49,955 nucleotides of DNA from Bacteroidales bacterium (GCA_017962175.1 JAGCVU010000233.1:1-49955); one strand, 5' to 3'; counted from the first letter of the stretch, positions 15,893-25,408 are shown. Notes: generated from the letters alone by a model not told the origin. Program-made: numbers and translations.

Positions 15893-16807
15893 ATGGGAAA
15901 CTACATCAGATTCGATTGGGCAATGAAACGCCTATTGCGCAACAAGGCCGACCATGTGGTGCTTGAAGGGTTTCTTAGTGTCATCTTCAAACGTCAAATA
16001 AAAATTGCCAAAATACTTGAAAGCGAAGGCAATCAAGATTTTGAGGAACAAAAGTTCAATCGTGTAGATTTTCTTGCTGAAGATGAGCAAGGCGAACTGA
16101 TGTTGTTTGAGATACAAAATAGTCACGAACTCGACTATTTTCACCGTATGGCATACGGCGCATCAAAAGTTATTGCCGACTACCTTGGCAAAGGCGAACC
16201 ATACCGCAACCTCAAAAAAGTTTATTCTATAAATATTGTCTACTTTACACTTGGGCAGGGCAAAGGCTATGCATACCATGGCACAGTTAACTTTGTAAAT
16301 ATGAGCGATGATACCGATGTGCTTCAACTTACTGATGGTCAGAAAAAAGCATTTAAAGTAGAAACCGTAAGCCAGATATTTCCCGAATATTATCTGTTCC
16401 GTGTCAACAACTTTGACCAATTGGCAACAAGTTCAATTGAGGAATGGATTTCATTCTTAAAAACCGGTGAAATTCCTGATACCTACACCGCGCAAGGTTT
16501 ACCTGAAGCCCGTGAAATACTCCGTGTTGACAACCTCAACGAAGAAGACCGCAAAGCCTACAACCGCTATGTAGAAAACCTTCGTTTCAATCGTAGTGTT
16601 ATGGATTCAAGCCGCATAGAAGGTATGATGGAAGGTGAAGAGAAAGGTATAGAAGTGGGAATGAAAATGGGTATGGCTAAAGGTCGTGCTGAAGGTATTT
16701 CACAAGGCATCAAAGAAACCACCAAACGTATGAAAGCCGAAGGCCTTGATATTCATTTAATTGCCAAAATCACCCAACTACCCCTTTCTGAAATCGAAAA
16801 TTTGTAA
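15893..16807 (+). CDS. Rpn-family PD-(D/E)XK nuclease/transposase-like protein
   Basis: A 304-residue member of the Rpn/PDDEXK_2 family (recombination-promoting nucleases, often annotated as transposases). The nuclease core occupies about 1-220: FDWAMKRLLRNK opens it, the catalytic acid is in NRVDFLAED, and the E-x-Q motif is in LMLFEIQNS. The tail (about 235-304) is rich in Gly, Met and Glu (EGMMEGEEKGIEVGMKMGM) and ends with a small helical domain. In Escherichia coli, Rpn proteins are DNA endonucleases and some genes make a C-terminal inhibitor from an internal start; several in-frame ATGs here (16601, 16625, 16628, 16661, 16667, 16673) could do so. No inverted repeats of a transposon flank it. 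Confidence 0.9.
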   Translation: MGNYIRFDWAMKRLLRNKADHVVLEGFLSVIFKRQIKIAKILESEGNQDFEEQKFNRVDFLAEDEQGELMLFEIQNSHELDYFHRMAYGASKVIADYLGKGEPYRNLKKVYSINIVYFTLGQGKGYAYHGTVNFVNMSDDTDVLQLTDGQKKAFKVETVSQIFPEYYLFRVNNFDQLATSSIEEWISFLKTGEIPDTYTAQGLPEAREILRVDNLNEEDRKAYNRYVENLRFNRSVMDSSRIEGMMEGEEKGIEVGMKMGMAKGRAEGISQGIKETTKRMKAEGLDIHLIAKITQLPLSEIENL

Positions 16808-16811
16808 AAAC

Positions 16812-18059
16812 TTAATACCCCTCTTTGATAAATCCGCCCCAAATTTCATTAGCCAATTGCCGCATATATGCCGCCGAAAAACCTGCGCCACCTTTGTAAT
16901 GCAGGCAGCCGTGGGTTTTGGCTATGGTTTCGGTGTAATCTTTTAGGGCGTAGACAGTAAAATTATTGCGGTAGCCGTAGATTTTCAAGTCGTATTTCCA
17001 ATGGTTAACAAGCGGAATTATAGAGCCTTCCGCAATGGATTTCCTATCGCCGTCTTTCTCAAATTTTAAAAACGCCATACCTTCAAGCTGGCATTGGTAA
17101 TTCTTGAACATCGAAATAAAGTTGCCCAACGAATAGTAAACTAGCATCCTGTGACCGTTTTCCTTTTCGAGCCATTCCATAGGTTCCACAATATGGGGAT
17201 GCGAACCAATCACCACGTCCACCTCGCAATCGAGGAATATCTGGGCGAACTTTTTTTGGCTTTCGTCTGCTTCGAGCTTGTATTCTGTGCCCCAATGCGG
17301 AAACACTATTACAAAATCTGCCAATTGCTTAGCCTTTGCCACATCGCGGCGGATTTTTTCCTCGTTGAGAATGTCGGTGGCGTAAGGGTACGAAAGCATC
17401 TGGCCATCTTCGTTAACGCCGTAGGTGTAGTTTAAGAGCGCAAACTTGATGTTGTTTTTTTCTACTACTATAATGGTGTCAACCGTTGAAGCATCTTTGT
17501 GAATGCCAATAACTGGTATGTCGGGGTAATTAGTTTCCCAAAATTCAGCCGATTTTTGCACCGCCAGCATACCGTGGTCGAAAATATGGTTGGTGGCCAT
17601 GGTTACAATGTTGAATCCTGCATTGACAACGGCGTGACCCACGGCGTCGGGCGAGTTGAATTTTGCATATCCGTGATAGCTGCCCCATCGGTTTTCGGGC
17701 TTTACATCTTTGAGTTCCACATCCGACGCTTGGTAGCCGTTGTCGCCACCGAGAGGGGTTTCTTGATTGATAACGCGGAGGTCGCCAAGAGCAACGTAGG
17801 GCTTAATGTTGTCGTAGTTGTGGTCAAAATCATAGGTGTTTCCCTTTTTGCCCGCCTCGAGCATATACCAGTCGTAGAGGTTGTCGCCCACGGCAATGAG
17901 GGTGGCTGATGTCATCGTCTTGCCGGCGTGGATAACAGAATCTGGAGGAATAGAATCGGTTAAAGGTTGTTGATTGGGGTTTACAAGGCAACTTGCACTT
18001 GCAGTAATTACTAAAATTGGAGCTAATAGGCTTAATGCTAATAAGTTGTGTTTTTTCAT
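16812..18059 (-). CDS. CapA-family metallophosphatase-like protein, probable lipoprotein
   Basis: A 415-residue PGA_cap/CapA-like protein, related to the poly-gamma-glutamate capsule factor CapA and to the metallophosphatase fold. The signal ends TASASC (Cys about 23), consistent with a lipoprotein. Fold signatures are the opening ATLIAVGDNLYDWYM, the INQETPLGG segment, NIVTMATNHIFDHG, the VFPHWGTEY motif and VVIGSHPHIVEPMEW, followed by YYSLGNFIS. No capB/capC genes adjoin it, so polyglutamate synthesis is not implied; the biological substrate is unknown. Convergent with the Rpn gene, 4 nt apart with no terminator between. Confidence 0.93.
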   Translation of the reverse strand: MKKHNLLALSLLAPILVITASASCLVNPNQQPLTDSIPPDSVIHAGKTMTSATLIAVGDNLYDWYMLEAGKKGNTYDFDHNYDNIKPYVALGDLRVINQETPLGGDNGYQASDVELKDVKPENRWGSYHGYAKFNSPDAVGHAVVNAGFNIVTMATNHIFDHGMLAVQKSAEFWETNYPDIPVIGIHKDASTVDTIIVVEKNNIKFALLNYTYGVNEDGQMLSYPYATDILNEEKIRRDVAKAKQLADFVIVFPHWGTEYKLEADESQKKFAQIFLDCEVDVVIGSHPHIVEPMEWLEKENGHRMLVYYSLGNFISMFKNYQCQLEGMAFLKFEKDGDRKSIAEGSIIPLVNHWKYDLKIYGYRNNFTVYALKDYTETIAKTHGCLHYKGGAGFSAAYMRQLANEIWGGFIKEGY

Positions 18060-18264
18060 AAATACAGATTTTATGTTATAATATAGAAGTGTATATCAAA
18101 AAACTTGCCTTAAATATAGGTGTGTATAATTATTTTTTTTCGTCAATAAAGATATTTGATCCGTAAAATTGGAACAATTTTCCTTTATATGTTCCAAAAT
18201 ATACGTATTTCTCTTTTTTTGATGTGCAAACTGATATTTTACTTTAAGTTAACAATTTTTAATA

Positions 18265-18272
18265 TATTTTTG
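18265..18272 (+). promoter_or_regulatory. TAnnTTTG promoter box of the susC/susD operon
   Basis: TATTTTTG followed by C, with TTTA at the -33 position (19-nt spacing). This leaves an untranslated leader of about 115 nt before the ATG at 18396. The rest of the 18060-18264 stretch is AT-rich and shows no gene. Confidence 0.6.
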
Positions 18273-18278
18273 CACTTT

Positions 18279-18395
18279 GAAAATATTGAATATAGAGGAC
18301 GGCTTTTAGCAGAGCCGGACAAATAAAGCCAAAAAATCAGTTATTAATTTATATTATTAATTAACAATTTTATCATTAACAAACAAATTTTTATT
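18279..18395 (+). other. Long susC 5' leader with alternative hairpins
   Basis: The leader contains GGCTTT at 18301-18306 that can pair with AGAGCC at 18311-18316 (short hairpin) or with AAAGCC at 18325-18330 (longer one). The two pairings exclude each other. A regulatory role is possible but weakly supported. Confidence 0.3.
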
Positions 18396-21300
18396 ATGGG
18401 CAAAAGAAAAATTGTGTTATTACTTGCATTAATGCTGCTTTCGTGGGCCACAGCTATGGCTCAAGAAAAGACGGTAAGCGGCAAGGTAACAGACGAATCG
18501 GGTAATCCCATTTTCGGTGCTACAATTGCCGTAAAGGGAACTACCATAGGCACTATCTCAGGAGAAAACGGTGCCTACTCTATCCGCATACCCGAGCGCG
18601 TTGCCAACGACTCGCTCGTGTTCTCTTACATTGGCTATGCCGATCAGTATCAGCCTCTCTCTGGTCGCACTACTATCGACGTGGTGATGGAATCTGCCGA
18701 TTTGCAGGTTGAGGAGGTTGTGGTTACAGCACTCGGTATCTCTCGTGAGAAAAAAGCACTCGGCTATGCTGTTACCGATGTGGATGGTGATGACCTTACA
18801 AAGTCACGAGGTGGTGTCAGCAATCCTGTTAACGCATTGCAGGGTCGTGTGGCTGGCTTGCAGATTACTTCTGGTGCAGGTTCTATGGGAGGATCATCAA
18901 AGGTTGTCATTCGTGGTAACAACTCGCTCAGCGGTAGCAACCAGCCGTTGTTTGTAGTTGACGGTGTGCCTATCGAAGGTAAGGATTATAATGATCTTAA
19001 TACCCAGAGAGGTGGCGGTGGATACGATTATGGAAACCTTATTCAAGACATCAACCCCGATGATATTGAAAATATTTCAGTGCTTAAAGGCGCAAGTGCA
19101 TCGGCTCTGTACGGAAGCCGTGCTGCCAATGGTGTGATAATGATTACTACTAAAAAAGGTAAAAAGAATCAGGGCCTTAATGTAGATTTTTCGTCAACAT
19201 TCGGTTTAGAGGTTGTTACAAAACTTCCTAAATTGCAAAATGAGTATGGCGGAGGTAACGGATATGTTCCATTAGGCGATCTTGAAGATGACTTTACCCC
19301 AGTAGAAATAAATGGCAAAACGTATCAAGCAGTTGACTATGGATTGGACGAAAGTTGGGGTCCGAAATTCGATGGTCGCCAAGTGCTATCGTGGTACGAT
19401 CTTGCAAAATGGGAAGCTAATGATAAACAAGGTGATCCCACCACTTCGCCTTGGGAAAAATCTCATTCCGATTATCGAGACTTTTTTGAAATTGGCATTA
19501 CCCAAACAACCAACGTTGCGATTACACAGTCGGTGGCTAACAGCAATTTTCGTATCAGCTACACCAACAGCACTATCGACGGATATATTCCTAACTCAAC
19601 GTTGGTAAAAAACGTTCTTAACGCAAGTGGAAACATATCAAGCCTCGATAAGAAATTTAACGTTTTCACCACAGTTAACTACCTTAACAACCGTGCCAAG
19701 GGTCGTATGGAGAGCGGCTATGGCGACAACAACGTTATGGTAAAATTTACTCAGTGGGGACAACGTCAGCTCAATATGGACGAACTTGAAGAATATTATG
19801 TGATGCCCGATGGTACACAAGCTACTTGGAATCGTACTTCTTGGGATGATCCAACACCCTTATACACCAATAATCCTTATTGGTCTTGTTACAAAGATTA
19901 CGAAAACGATGAACGTAATCGTATATATGGTAATATAGGTGCAAGTTACCAAGTTTTACCTTTTTTAAAGTTGCAGTACAAGGCAAACCTTGACTATTTT
20001 TCCGACAAGCGTTACGAGCGTAAGGTTATTGGGTCGGCTTTTCAGCCTAAGTATTATGAGGCTAACCGTCAAAAATACGAAATCAATCACGAATTTTTAG
20101 TTTCGTATAATCAAATATTTGGCGTATTTGGTGTTTCTGCATTTGTGGGCGCAAATATTATGAAAAACCGTTACGAATTAGTATATGGGGAAACAGTTGG
20201 TGGTTTGGCTATTCCTGACTTTTACAACTTTGCTAATTCGTTTTCAGCAGCCAATGCTTTCAACTCAATGGAGGAAAAAGGTATCAACTCGCTTTTTGGC
20301 GATGTTACTCTCAGTTGGAAGAATATGATTTACTTAGAAGGCACAGTTCGCGGCGATAAGTCTTCGGCTTTACCTAAAAATAATAATGTGTATGTATATC
20401 CTTCAGTAACAGCAAGTTTTTTATTCTCTGAACTCGTCAAAGATAATGCTCCTTGGCTTACATACGGTAAAGTTCGTGTCAACTGGGCACAGGTGGGCAA
20501 CGATACCGACCCTTACAATGTTTACAATGTGTTCCGTGCGTATACCAAGATAGACGAAACTACTCCGGGTTATCGCATAGACAACACTCTTAACAATAGC
20601 GAACTAAAACCGGAATCTACCACTTCGTGGGAGGCTGGTCTTGAACTTTCGTTCTTTGCAGGACGTCTCGGACTCGACTTTACATACTACAACACTGACA
20701 CCAAAAACGAGATACTCCCGCTTACAGTATCTGGAGCAACAGGGTATTTTTACAAGATGATCAACTCTGGTGAAATAGAGAATAAGGGTATCGAAGTGTC
20801 TCTTCACGGTTCGCCAGTAAAGATCAAAAATTTTGAATGGTACTCCACACTCACATTTGCTTCTAACAAGAATAAGGTTAAGAGTCTTGTTGAAGGTGTT
20901 GATTATTACCGTATCAATTCTGCACCGTTTAATGCCGAGGTAGGCGCAATGGTTAACGAGGGCTACGGTGTTATAATGGGTACCAACTTTGTATATGATG
21001 AAAACGGTAACAAAGTGGTAGATGATAATGGTCTTTATTTGGCTACCGATGAAGCCGAGGTTATAGGCAATATCTTCCCCGACTTCACTGGAGGATGGTC
21101 TAACACCTTTACATATAAGAATTTTGACCTCAGTGTCCTTTTAGATTTTTCTAAGGGTGGACAATATTACAGCACCACCATCCTTTTTGGTAGTTATAGT
21201 GGTATGCTTGAAGAAACAGCAGCCAACAATGTTCGTGAAAACGGCATAGTATCCGAAGGCGTTACTGTAGACGGACAGCCTAATACCACCGTGGTTTCTG

Positions 21301-21596
21301 CCCGTGCTTATTACAAAAATTATCAAACTGGACCTGCCGCACAGTGTATTCTCAAAAGCGATTATGTAAAACTCCGTGAAATCAGCTTTGGATATTCGTT
21401 CCCGATGAAAAAAGATGGTTTTGTTAAGACATTACGTCTTTCTGCTTACGGACGAAATCTTGCAGTTTGGGGTCCCGATGTAAAGCATTTCGATCCGGAA
21501 ATGATTGTTACCAACTCGGGTAATACACAAGGTATTGAAGGCGGCGCTACGCCGATGGTGGCTAATTTTGGACTTACTGTCAATATGAAATTTTAA
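18396..21596 (+). CDS. SusC/RagA-family TonB-linked outer-membrane transporter
   Basis: A 1,066-residue TonB-dependent channel that works with a SusD lid lipoprotein. Signal peptide 1-22 (ending AMAQ); carboxypeptidase-like regulatory domain about 25-100 (TVSGKVTDESGNPIFGATIAV); plug domain about 110-240 (ALGISREKKALGYAV, the RVAGLQI segment, VVIRGNNSLSGSNQPLFVVD, SASALYGSRAANGVI); then the 22-strand barrel, ending with the typical aromatic-terminal strand VANFGLTVNMKF. The barrel end shows the strand is complete. Followed by susD after 16 nt. No glycoside hydrolase, peptidase or regulator is linked, so the nutrient cannot be told. Confidence 0.97.
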   Translation: MGKRKIVLLLALMLLSWATAMAQEKTVSGKVTDESGNPIFGATIAVKGTTIGTISGENGAYSIRIPERVANDSLVFSYIGYADQYQPLSGRTTIDVVMESADLQVEEVVVTALGISREKKALGYAVTDVDGDDLTKSRGGVSNPVNALQGRVAGLQITSGAGSMGGSSKVVIRGNNSLSGSNQPLFVVDGVPIEGKDYNDLNTQRGGGGYDYGNLIQDINPDDIENISVLKGASASALYGSRAANGVIMITTKKGKKNQGLNVDFSSTFGLEVVTKLPKLQNEYGGGNGYVPLGDLEDDFTPVEINGKTYQAVDYGLDESWGPKFDGRQVLSWYDLAKWEANDKQGDPTTSPWEKSHSDYRDFFEIGITQTTNVAITQSVANSNFRISYTNSTIDGYIPNSTLVKNVLNASGNISSLDKKFNVFTTVNYLNNRAKGRMESGYGDNNVMVKFTQWGQRQLNMDELEEYYVMPDGTQATWNRTSWDDPTPLYTNNPYWSCYKDYENDERNRIYGNIGASYQVLPFLKLQYKANLDYFSDKRYERKVIGSAFQPKYYEANRQKYEINHEFLVSYNQIFGVFGVSAFVGANIMKNRYELVYGETVGGLAIPDFYNFANSFSAANAFNSMEEKGINSLFGDVTLSWKNMIYLEGTVRGDKSSALPKNNNVYVYPSVTASFLFSELVKDNAPWLTYGKVRVNWAQVGNDTDPYNVYNVFRAYTKIDETTPGYRIDNTLNNSELKPESTTSWEAGLELSFFAGRLGLDFTYYNTDTKNEILPLTVSGATGYFYKMINSGEIENKGIEVSLHGSPVKIKNFEWYSTLTFASNKNKVKSLVEGVDYYRINSAPFNAEVGAMVNEGYGVIMGTNFVYDENGNKVVDDNGLYLATDEAEVIGNIFPDFTGGWSNTFTYKNFDLSVLLDFSKGGQYYSTTILFGSYSGMLEETAANNVRENGIVSEGVTVDGQPNTTVVSARAYYKNYQTGPAAQCILKSDYVKLREISFGYSFPMKKDGFVKTLRLSAYGRNLAVWGPDVKHFDPEMIVTNSGNTQGIEGGATPMVANFGLTVNMKF

Positions 21597-21612
21597 TAAG
21601 GAGGATTAGAAT

Positions 21613-23196
21613 ATGAAAAATATTGCTAAATATATTTTTTCAGTATTGGTTGTTTCGAGCACGGTGTCTTGCTCCGACCTTGATGAACTTAACGAAAACC
21701 CAAACCGTCCTCAAAACGTTCCATCTCATATGGTAATGAATGGAGCCGAAAAATGGACTATGGATAATATCTACGATGTGTGGTTTAGCGGACGTCAATG
21801 TTTGCCTTATTCTCAGCAAATTGGTCAGCTAAACTATACTGAGGAAGATCGTTATGAAATACGCGAACCCGTTAATAATAATTATTTTAAATATCTTTAT
21901 ATGGGGTTAAGTAATTTCCAAAAAGTTATAGATCTTAATACCGACCCTGCTACTGCCGCTTCAAATTCGGCATTCGGTGACAACCAAAACCAAATTGCCG
22001 CTGCTCGCATTATGAAAGCTTGGCTTTTTGGAGTGATTACCGATACGTGGGGCGCAGTGCCTTATTCTGAGGCCTTAAAACTTGTAAGCGATAATAAGGT
22101 TTATGCTAAGTATGATGACCAAAAAGATATATACGCCAATCTTATTAAGGAACTTACTGAAGCATCAGCTCAAATTGATGAAAGTAAACCCGCTTTTACG
22201 AGCGGCGACGTTATTTTCGGTGGCGATGCTTCTAAGTGGAAACGGTTTGCTAATTCGTTAAAATGCCGTTTTGCTATACACCTTTCGAAGGTAGACCCGA
22301 ATTGGAAACAGTATATTTCTGAAGCGTTGGCTTCAGGTGTTATGGAAAGCAACGATGACGCTGCCAAGTTTAAGTATTCTAACGCTGGCACTGAGTATTG
22401 CTATTTTTATGAGGGTACTTTCGTGCAATATCGTAACGACCTTACAATTCTTAAACCATTTGTTGACATTCTAAAAGGTCAGCCCGATACTCTCAATCAC
22501 AAATCGCATCCTTGGGAAGGCGTTGTTGATCCGCGTCTCGCAATGTATACGCCTCCAATTTCTGATGAAAAAGGATACGGTGGAATTCCTTATGCAGCCC
22601 AATCTGGTATACAACAGCAATTGGCATCTATGGCTCCCAATTGGTATAATAATCCTCCGGTTTGTTTTAAAAAAGATTATGCAGTTCCGTTGATGACATT
22701 TGCTGAGTTGCAGTTTATTTTATGCGAATACAATGATTACGATCCATCGTATTATACTGCCGGTGTTGAGGCTTCTATTGATTATTGGAGCGATCTTTCG
22801 GGAGTAAAGGCAAGCGCTGAAGATATTGCAGACTATATTAATGCTGTTTCTGTCAAGGTGGATGCTGAGGCGTGCGCAATTCAAAAGTATATCGACCTTT
22901 ATACCAACGGTACTGAGGCTTGGACAGAGATTCGTCGCACAGGATATCCAGAACAGCTTATTCGCCCAGGTGAGTACATAACCAAATTTAACGATAAACT
23001 TCTTACTTTTGAACCTTTGAGCGATACAAAGGGTGATATTATTTCTCGTGTTAAGTATCCCCAACAAGAAAGTACTCTCAATGGCGCTGCTTTCAACGAT
23101 GCTGTTAGCAGACTTCAAGATGGTACAAACAACTACTATTCAAAAATGTACTGGGACGTAAGAAAATCTTCTTATGACCATCCCAGCAACTTGTAG
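21613..23196 (+). CDS. SusD/RagB-family nutrient-binding outer-membrane lipoprotein
   Basis: A 527-residue SusD-like lipoprotein that caps the SusC channel and binds its ligand. Lipoprotein signal ends SSTVSC (Cys about 20), followed by DLDELNENPN, a common SusD start. It looks like the SusD-like_2 group: a TPR-rich helical core with AARIMKAWLFGVITDTWGAV (about 130-155), FGGDASKWKRFANSLKCR and the closing ETAKTYG-like end replaced by NNYYSKMYWDVRKSSYDHP. An ATG at 21613 follows the susC stop by 16 nt, with AAGGAGG as an unusually good Shine-Dalgarno sequence for this phylum. A strong terminator ends the operon. Confidence 0.95.
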   Translation: MKNIAKYIFSVLVVSSTVSCSDLDELNENPNRPQNVPSHMVMNGAEKWTMDNIYDVWFSGRQCLPYSQQIGQLNYTEEDRYEIREPVNNNYFKYLYMGLSNFQKVIDLNTDPATAASNSAFGDNQNQIAAARIMKAWLFGVITDTWGAVPYSEALKLVSDNKVYAKYDDQKDIYANLIKELTEASAQIDESKPAFTSGDVIFGGDASKWKRFANSLKCRFAIHLSKVDPNWKQYISEALASGVMESNDDAAKFKYSNAGTEYCYFYEGTFVQYRNDLTILKPFVDILKGQPDTLNHKSHPWEGVVDPRLAMYTPPISDEKGYGGIPYAAQSGIQQQLASMAPNWYNNPPVCFKKDYAVPLMTFAELQFILCEYNDYDPSYYTAGVEASIDYWSDLSGVKASAEDIADYINAVSVKVDAEACAIQKYIDLYTNGTEAWTEIRRTGYPEQLIRPGEYITKFNDKLLTFEPLSDTKGDIISRVKYPQQESTLNGAAFNDAVSRLQDGTNNYYSKMYWDVRKSSYDHPSNL

Positions 23197-23213
23197 TATG
23201 TGTTAGCGATATA

Positions 23214-23248
23214 AAAAAATCCTCCTTACTCTGCAGGGAGGATTTTTT
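23214..23248. terminator. Bidirectional terminator between susD and the TPR-SpoIIE gene
   Basis: A perfect 12-bp stem (23214-23225 with 23237-23248) around an 11-nt loop, with A and T tracts on both sides. It can stop susCD transcription and, from the other strand, the convergent phosphatase gene. Confidence 0.85.
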
Positions 23249-23250
23249 AT

Positions 23251-25329
23251 TTATACCCTAATTCCAATCAGTGTCATATCATCTATGAGGGGTCGGCCGT
23301 TTCGCCAGTCGTTGATAGTTTTTTCAAGAAGTCGGCATTGGGTTTCAGTAGAACGGTAATAGTTTTCTTTTAAGAAGTTAACGAGGCCTTTGCTCGAAAA
23401 CTTGCGGCCCAAGATGCTGGCACTTTTGTGGTTTGAAGTGTTGATGATTTCGCCTCCGGGCTGGTCTTGTATGCCATCGGAAAATGTATATACCATATCG
23501 CCTTTTTCTAATGGCTGAATATATGTTGTAAAATGTTCTATTTCAACTACATAGAATCCCACTGGCATAGAGTCGCCCCTCAGTTTGTGTACTTCGCCGC
23601 GGCGTATAAGGTATGCTGTTTGGTTGGCTGTGGCGTATCTCATTTCCATTGCTTCAAAATCGAAACTGCAGATGGTCATATCCATACCTTCGCCAATTGC
23701 GCTCTGATTGCCAGAGGTGAGTGTAGATTTTACAAAGTTGCGCATACGGTCGAGTATGGTGCCAGGGTTTTCGGCATCTTTTTCGGAAACGCAAAACTCT
23801 TTGAGCGCCGAAATGCCCAGCATCGACAGGCATGCACCAGGAATGCCGTGTCCTGTACAGTCGGCGGTAACAAGCACGTGGTATCTGCCGCATTGTGTTA
23901 TATGGTAAAAGTCGCCGCTGAGTATGTCGCGTGGGCGATAAAATACAAAGTTTTCGGGAAACAGCCGGTTGATCTCTTTTTGTGCCGTTATTGCCGCTTT
24001 TTGTATCCTCTGAGCGTATGCTATGCTTCGGTACAATTTTTTGTTTACATCCGACAACTGCTGGTTGGAGCGGTGCTTAATTTTTAATGCCATAATGATA
24101 ACGAATACGAGAAGCACTGCGAGAATGAGTCCCACCACAAGCGATGTGATAATGGTTTGCAGTTGCGTTTTTTCGGCTTCAAGACGGCTGTTTTCAGCTT
24201 GCTGTATTTTGCTCTCCTGTTCGGCTTTGAAGTCTGCGATCACATTCATAGTGCTGTCGTTGGCCGACGAAATGCGGTATTCGTGCATTATTTTAAAATT
24301 GTCGTAGGCTTCTTTATAGTTTCCTAAATAGGCATATTCTTCAGAAAGTTGCCCGTAGTATTGCGTAAGCATTGTAATGCCTTCGCCTAATTCTAATAGT
24401 GGCTTGCAGCTGATAAGAGTTTGTAAGGCTGCTTTGTGCTGGTTGCAGAACGATAGGTAACGGGCGTAGTATATGGCCTTGAAAATTTCAGAACTATACA
24501 CGCCATTGGAGATAAAGTAGTTGCCTATTTTTTTGATATAGTGGAAACTGCTGTCGGCATATTTTTTATCGCCAGTTTCTTGTGCAAAGTTTATATATGT
24601 GGCTGTGAGTCCGAGATATGTGGCGTATTTGATGTAGATGTAGTACGGGTCGGATGTAGTGGCAGTGTCGAATATCTGCACCGATTTGCGTAGGTATTCG
24701 AGCGCGTTTTTTTTTGCACCGGTTTCGGTTTCGGCAAAGGCTATGTTTTGGTAGTCGAACGCCATATCAAGGTAGTTGCCTGATAATGAATCTATTTCGA
24801 GAGCGTAAAGGTAGTATTTCCGGGCGTTTTTGGGAAAGCCGAGGTCAACATTTACCGCCCCAATCGACTGGTAGGTGTACGCAATGTTTGCTGTGTCGTG
24901 AAGTTCGGTATAGATGTCGAGCGCCTTATCAAAATAGTAGAAAATGCTGTCTTTGATGCTGATGTCGTTGTAGCATTTGGCGGCTAAGATGTAGTTGCGG
25001 GCTAATTCAGATTGGTTATCTATTTTTTTGTTAATGTCCAATGCCATAAGACAATAGGTCAACGCTTCTGTCGACTTGTTTTGCATATAGTACGACTTGC
25101 TAATGCAGAAATAGTTTGAGGCAATGAGGGAGTAGTCGGTTTGGTTGCAGTATTTGAGCGAGAGTGTGGCAAAATGGATAACCGAGTCGATGTTTCCTGA
25201 ATTGGATGCAATGCCGTTGTAATACGACGCCTTGTCGCTATCGTTGGGTGGAACTGGAGTCTTTTGGGCGGAAACGTTCCACGGTATCATCGTTGTTATT
25301 GTTATAAGTATTGCAAATAGGCGTTGCAT
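23251..25329 (-). CDS. TPR-domain sensor with SpoIIE/PP2C phosphatase output
   Basis: A 692-residue membrane protein: signal peptide (1-21, ending VSAQ), about seven tetratricopeptide repeats in the periplasm (about 30-365), a coiled coil, one transmembrane helix (about 392-416), a second coiled coil with the AYAQRIQKA segment, and a SpoIIE-type PP2C domain (about 450-692). Metal-site motifs are ADCTGHG (D490), GMDMT and FSDG. Such TPR-PP2C proteins are common in Bacteroidota, but their substrates are mostly unknown. This is the second PP2C phosphatase of the window, with a different sensor but the same kind of output as the propeller protein. A terminator hairpin lies just upstream of its start, leaving little room for a separate promoter. 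Confidence 0.93.
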   Translation of the reverse strand: MQRLFAILITITTMIPWNVSAQKTPVPPNDSDKASYYNGIASNSGNIDSVIHFATLSLKYCNQTDYSLIASNYFCISKSYYMQNKSTEALTYCLMALDINKKIDNQSELARNYILAAKCYNDISIKDSIFYYFDKALDIYTELHDTANIAYTYQSIGAVNVDLGFPKNARKYYLYALEIDSLSGNYLDMAFDYQNIAFAETETGAKKNALEYLRKSVQIFDTATTSDPYYIYIKYATYLGLTATYINFAQETGDKKYADSSFHYIKKIGNYFISNGVYSSEIFKAIYYARYLSFCNQHKAALQTLISCKPLLELGEGITMLTQYYGQLSEEYAYLGNYKEAYDNFKIMHEYRISSANDSTMNVIADFKAEQESKIQQAENSRLEAEKTQLQTIITSLVVGLILAVLLVFVIIMALKIKHRSNQQLSDVNKKLYRSIAYAQRIQKAAITAQKEINRLFPENFVFYRPRDILSGDFYHITQCGRYHVLVTADCTGHGIPGACLSMLGISALKEFCVSEKDAENPGTILDRMRNFVKSTLTSGNQSAIGEGMDMTICSFDFEAMEMRYATANQTAYLIRRGEVHKLRGDSMPVGFYVVEIEHFTTYIQPLEKGDMVYTFSDGIQDQPGGEIINTSNHKSASILGRKFSSKGLVNFLKENYYRSTETQCRLLEKTINDWRNGRPLIDDMTLIGIRV

Positions 25330-25350
25330 AAGTATCTTTTAAATTACTAA

Positions 25351-25390
25351 AAAACGCCGCAAAAGGAGCATCTTTTTGCGGCGTTTTTTT
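25351..25390 (-). terminator. Strong hairpin downstream of folD
   Basis: A perfect 14-bp stem (25351-25364 with 25374-25387), 9-nt loop and T tracts on both strands. It lies 22 nt past the folD stop on the minus strand and only 22 nt before the start of the TPR-SpoIIE gene, so it ends or tunes read-through into that gene. Confidence 0.85.
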
Positions 25391-25408
25391 GTAATGCTTC
25401 TTAAAACC

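Noticed and set aside
15893..16807. Complete insertion sequence around the transposase-like Rpn gene
   Set aside because: No terminal inverted repeats or target duplication are visible, the gene has its own consensus promoter, and the family is now known as nucleases rather than IS transposases.
16812..18059. Poly-gamma-glutamate capsule synthesis
   Set aside because: Only a CapA-like protein is present, with no capB or capC; the fold alone does not establish capsule production.
18396..23196. Polysaccharide utilisation locus
   Set aside because: Only the SusC/SusD pair is present. CapA-like and folD/ffh neighbours are unrelated, so calling a PUL is not supported.
23214..23248. Inverted repeat as a mobile-element end
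   Set aside because: It has A and T tracts and lies between two converging stop codons, as expected of a bidirectional terminator; there is no matching copy around a gene.
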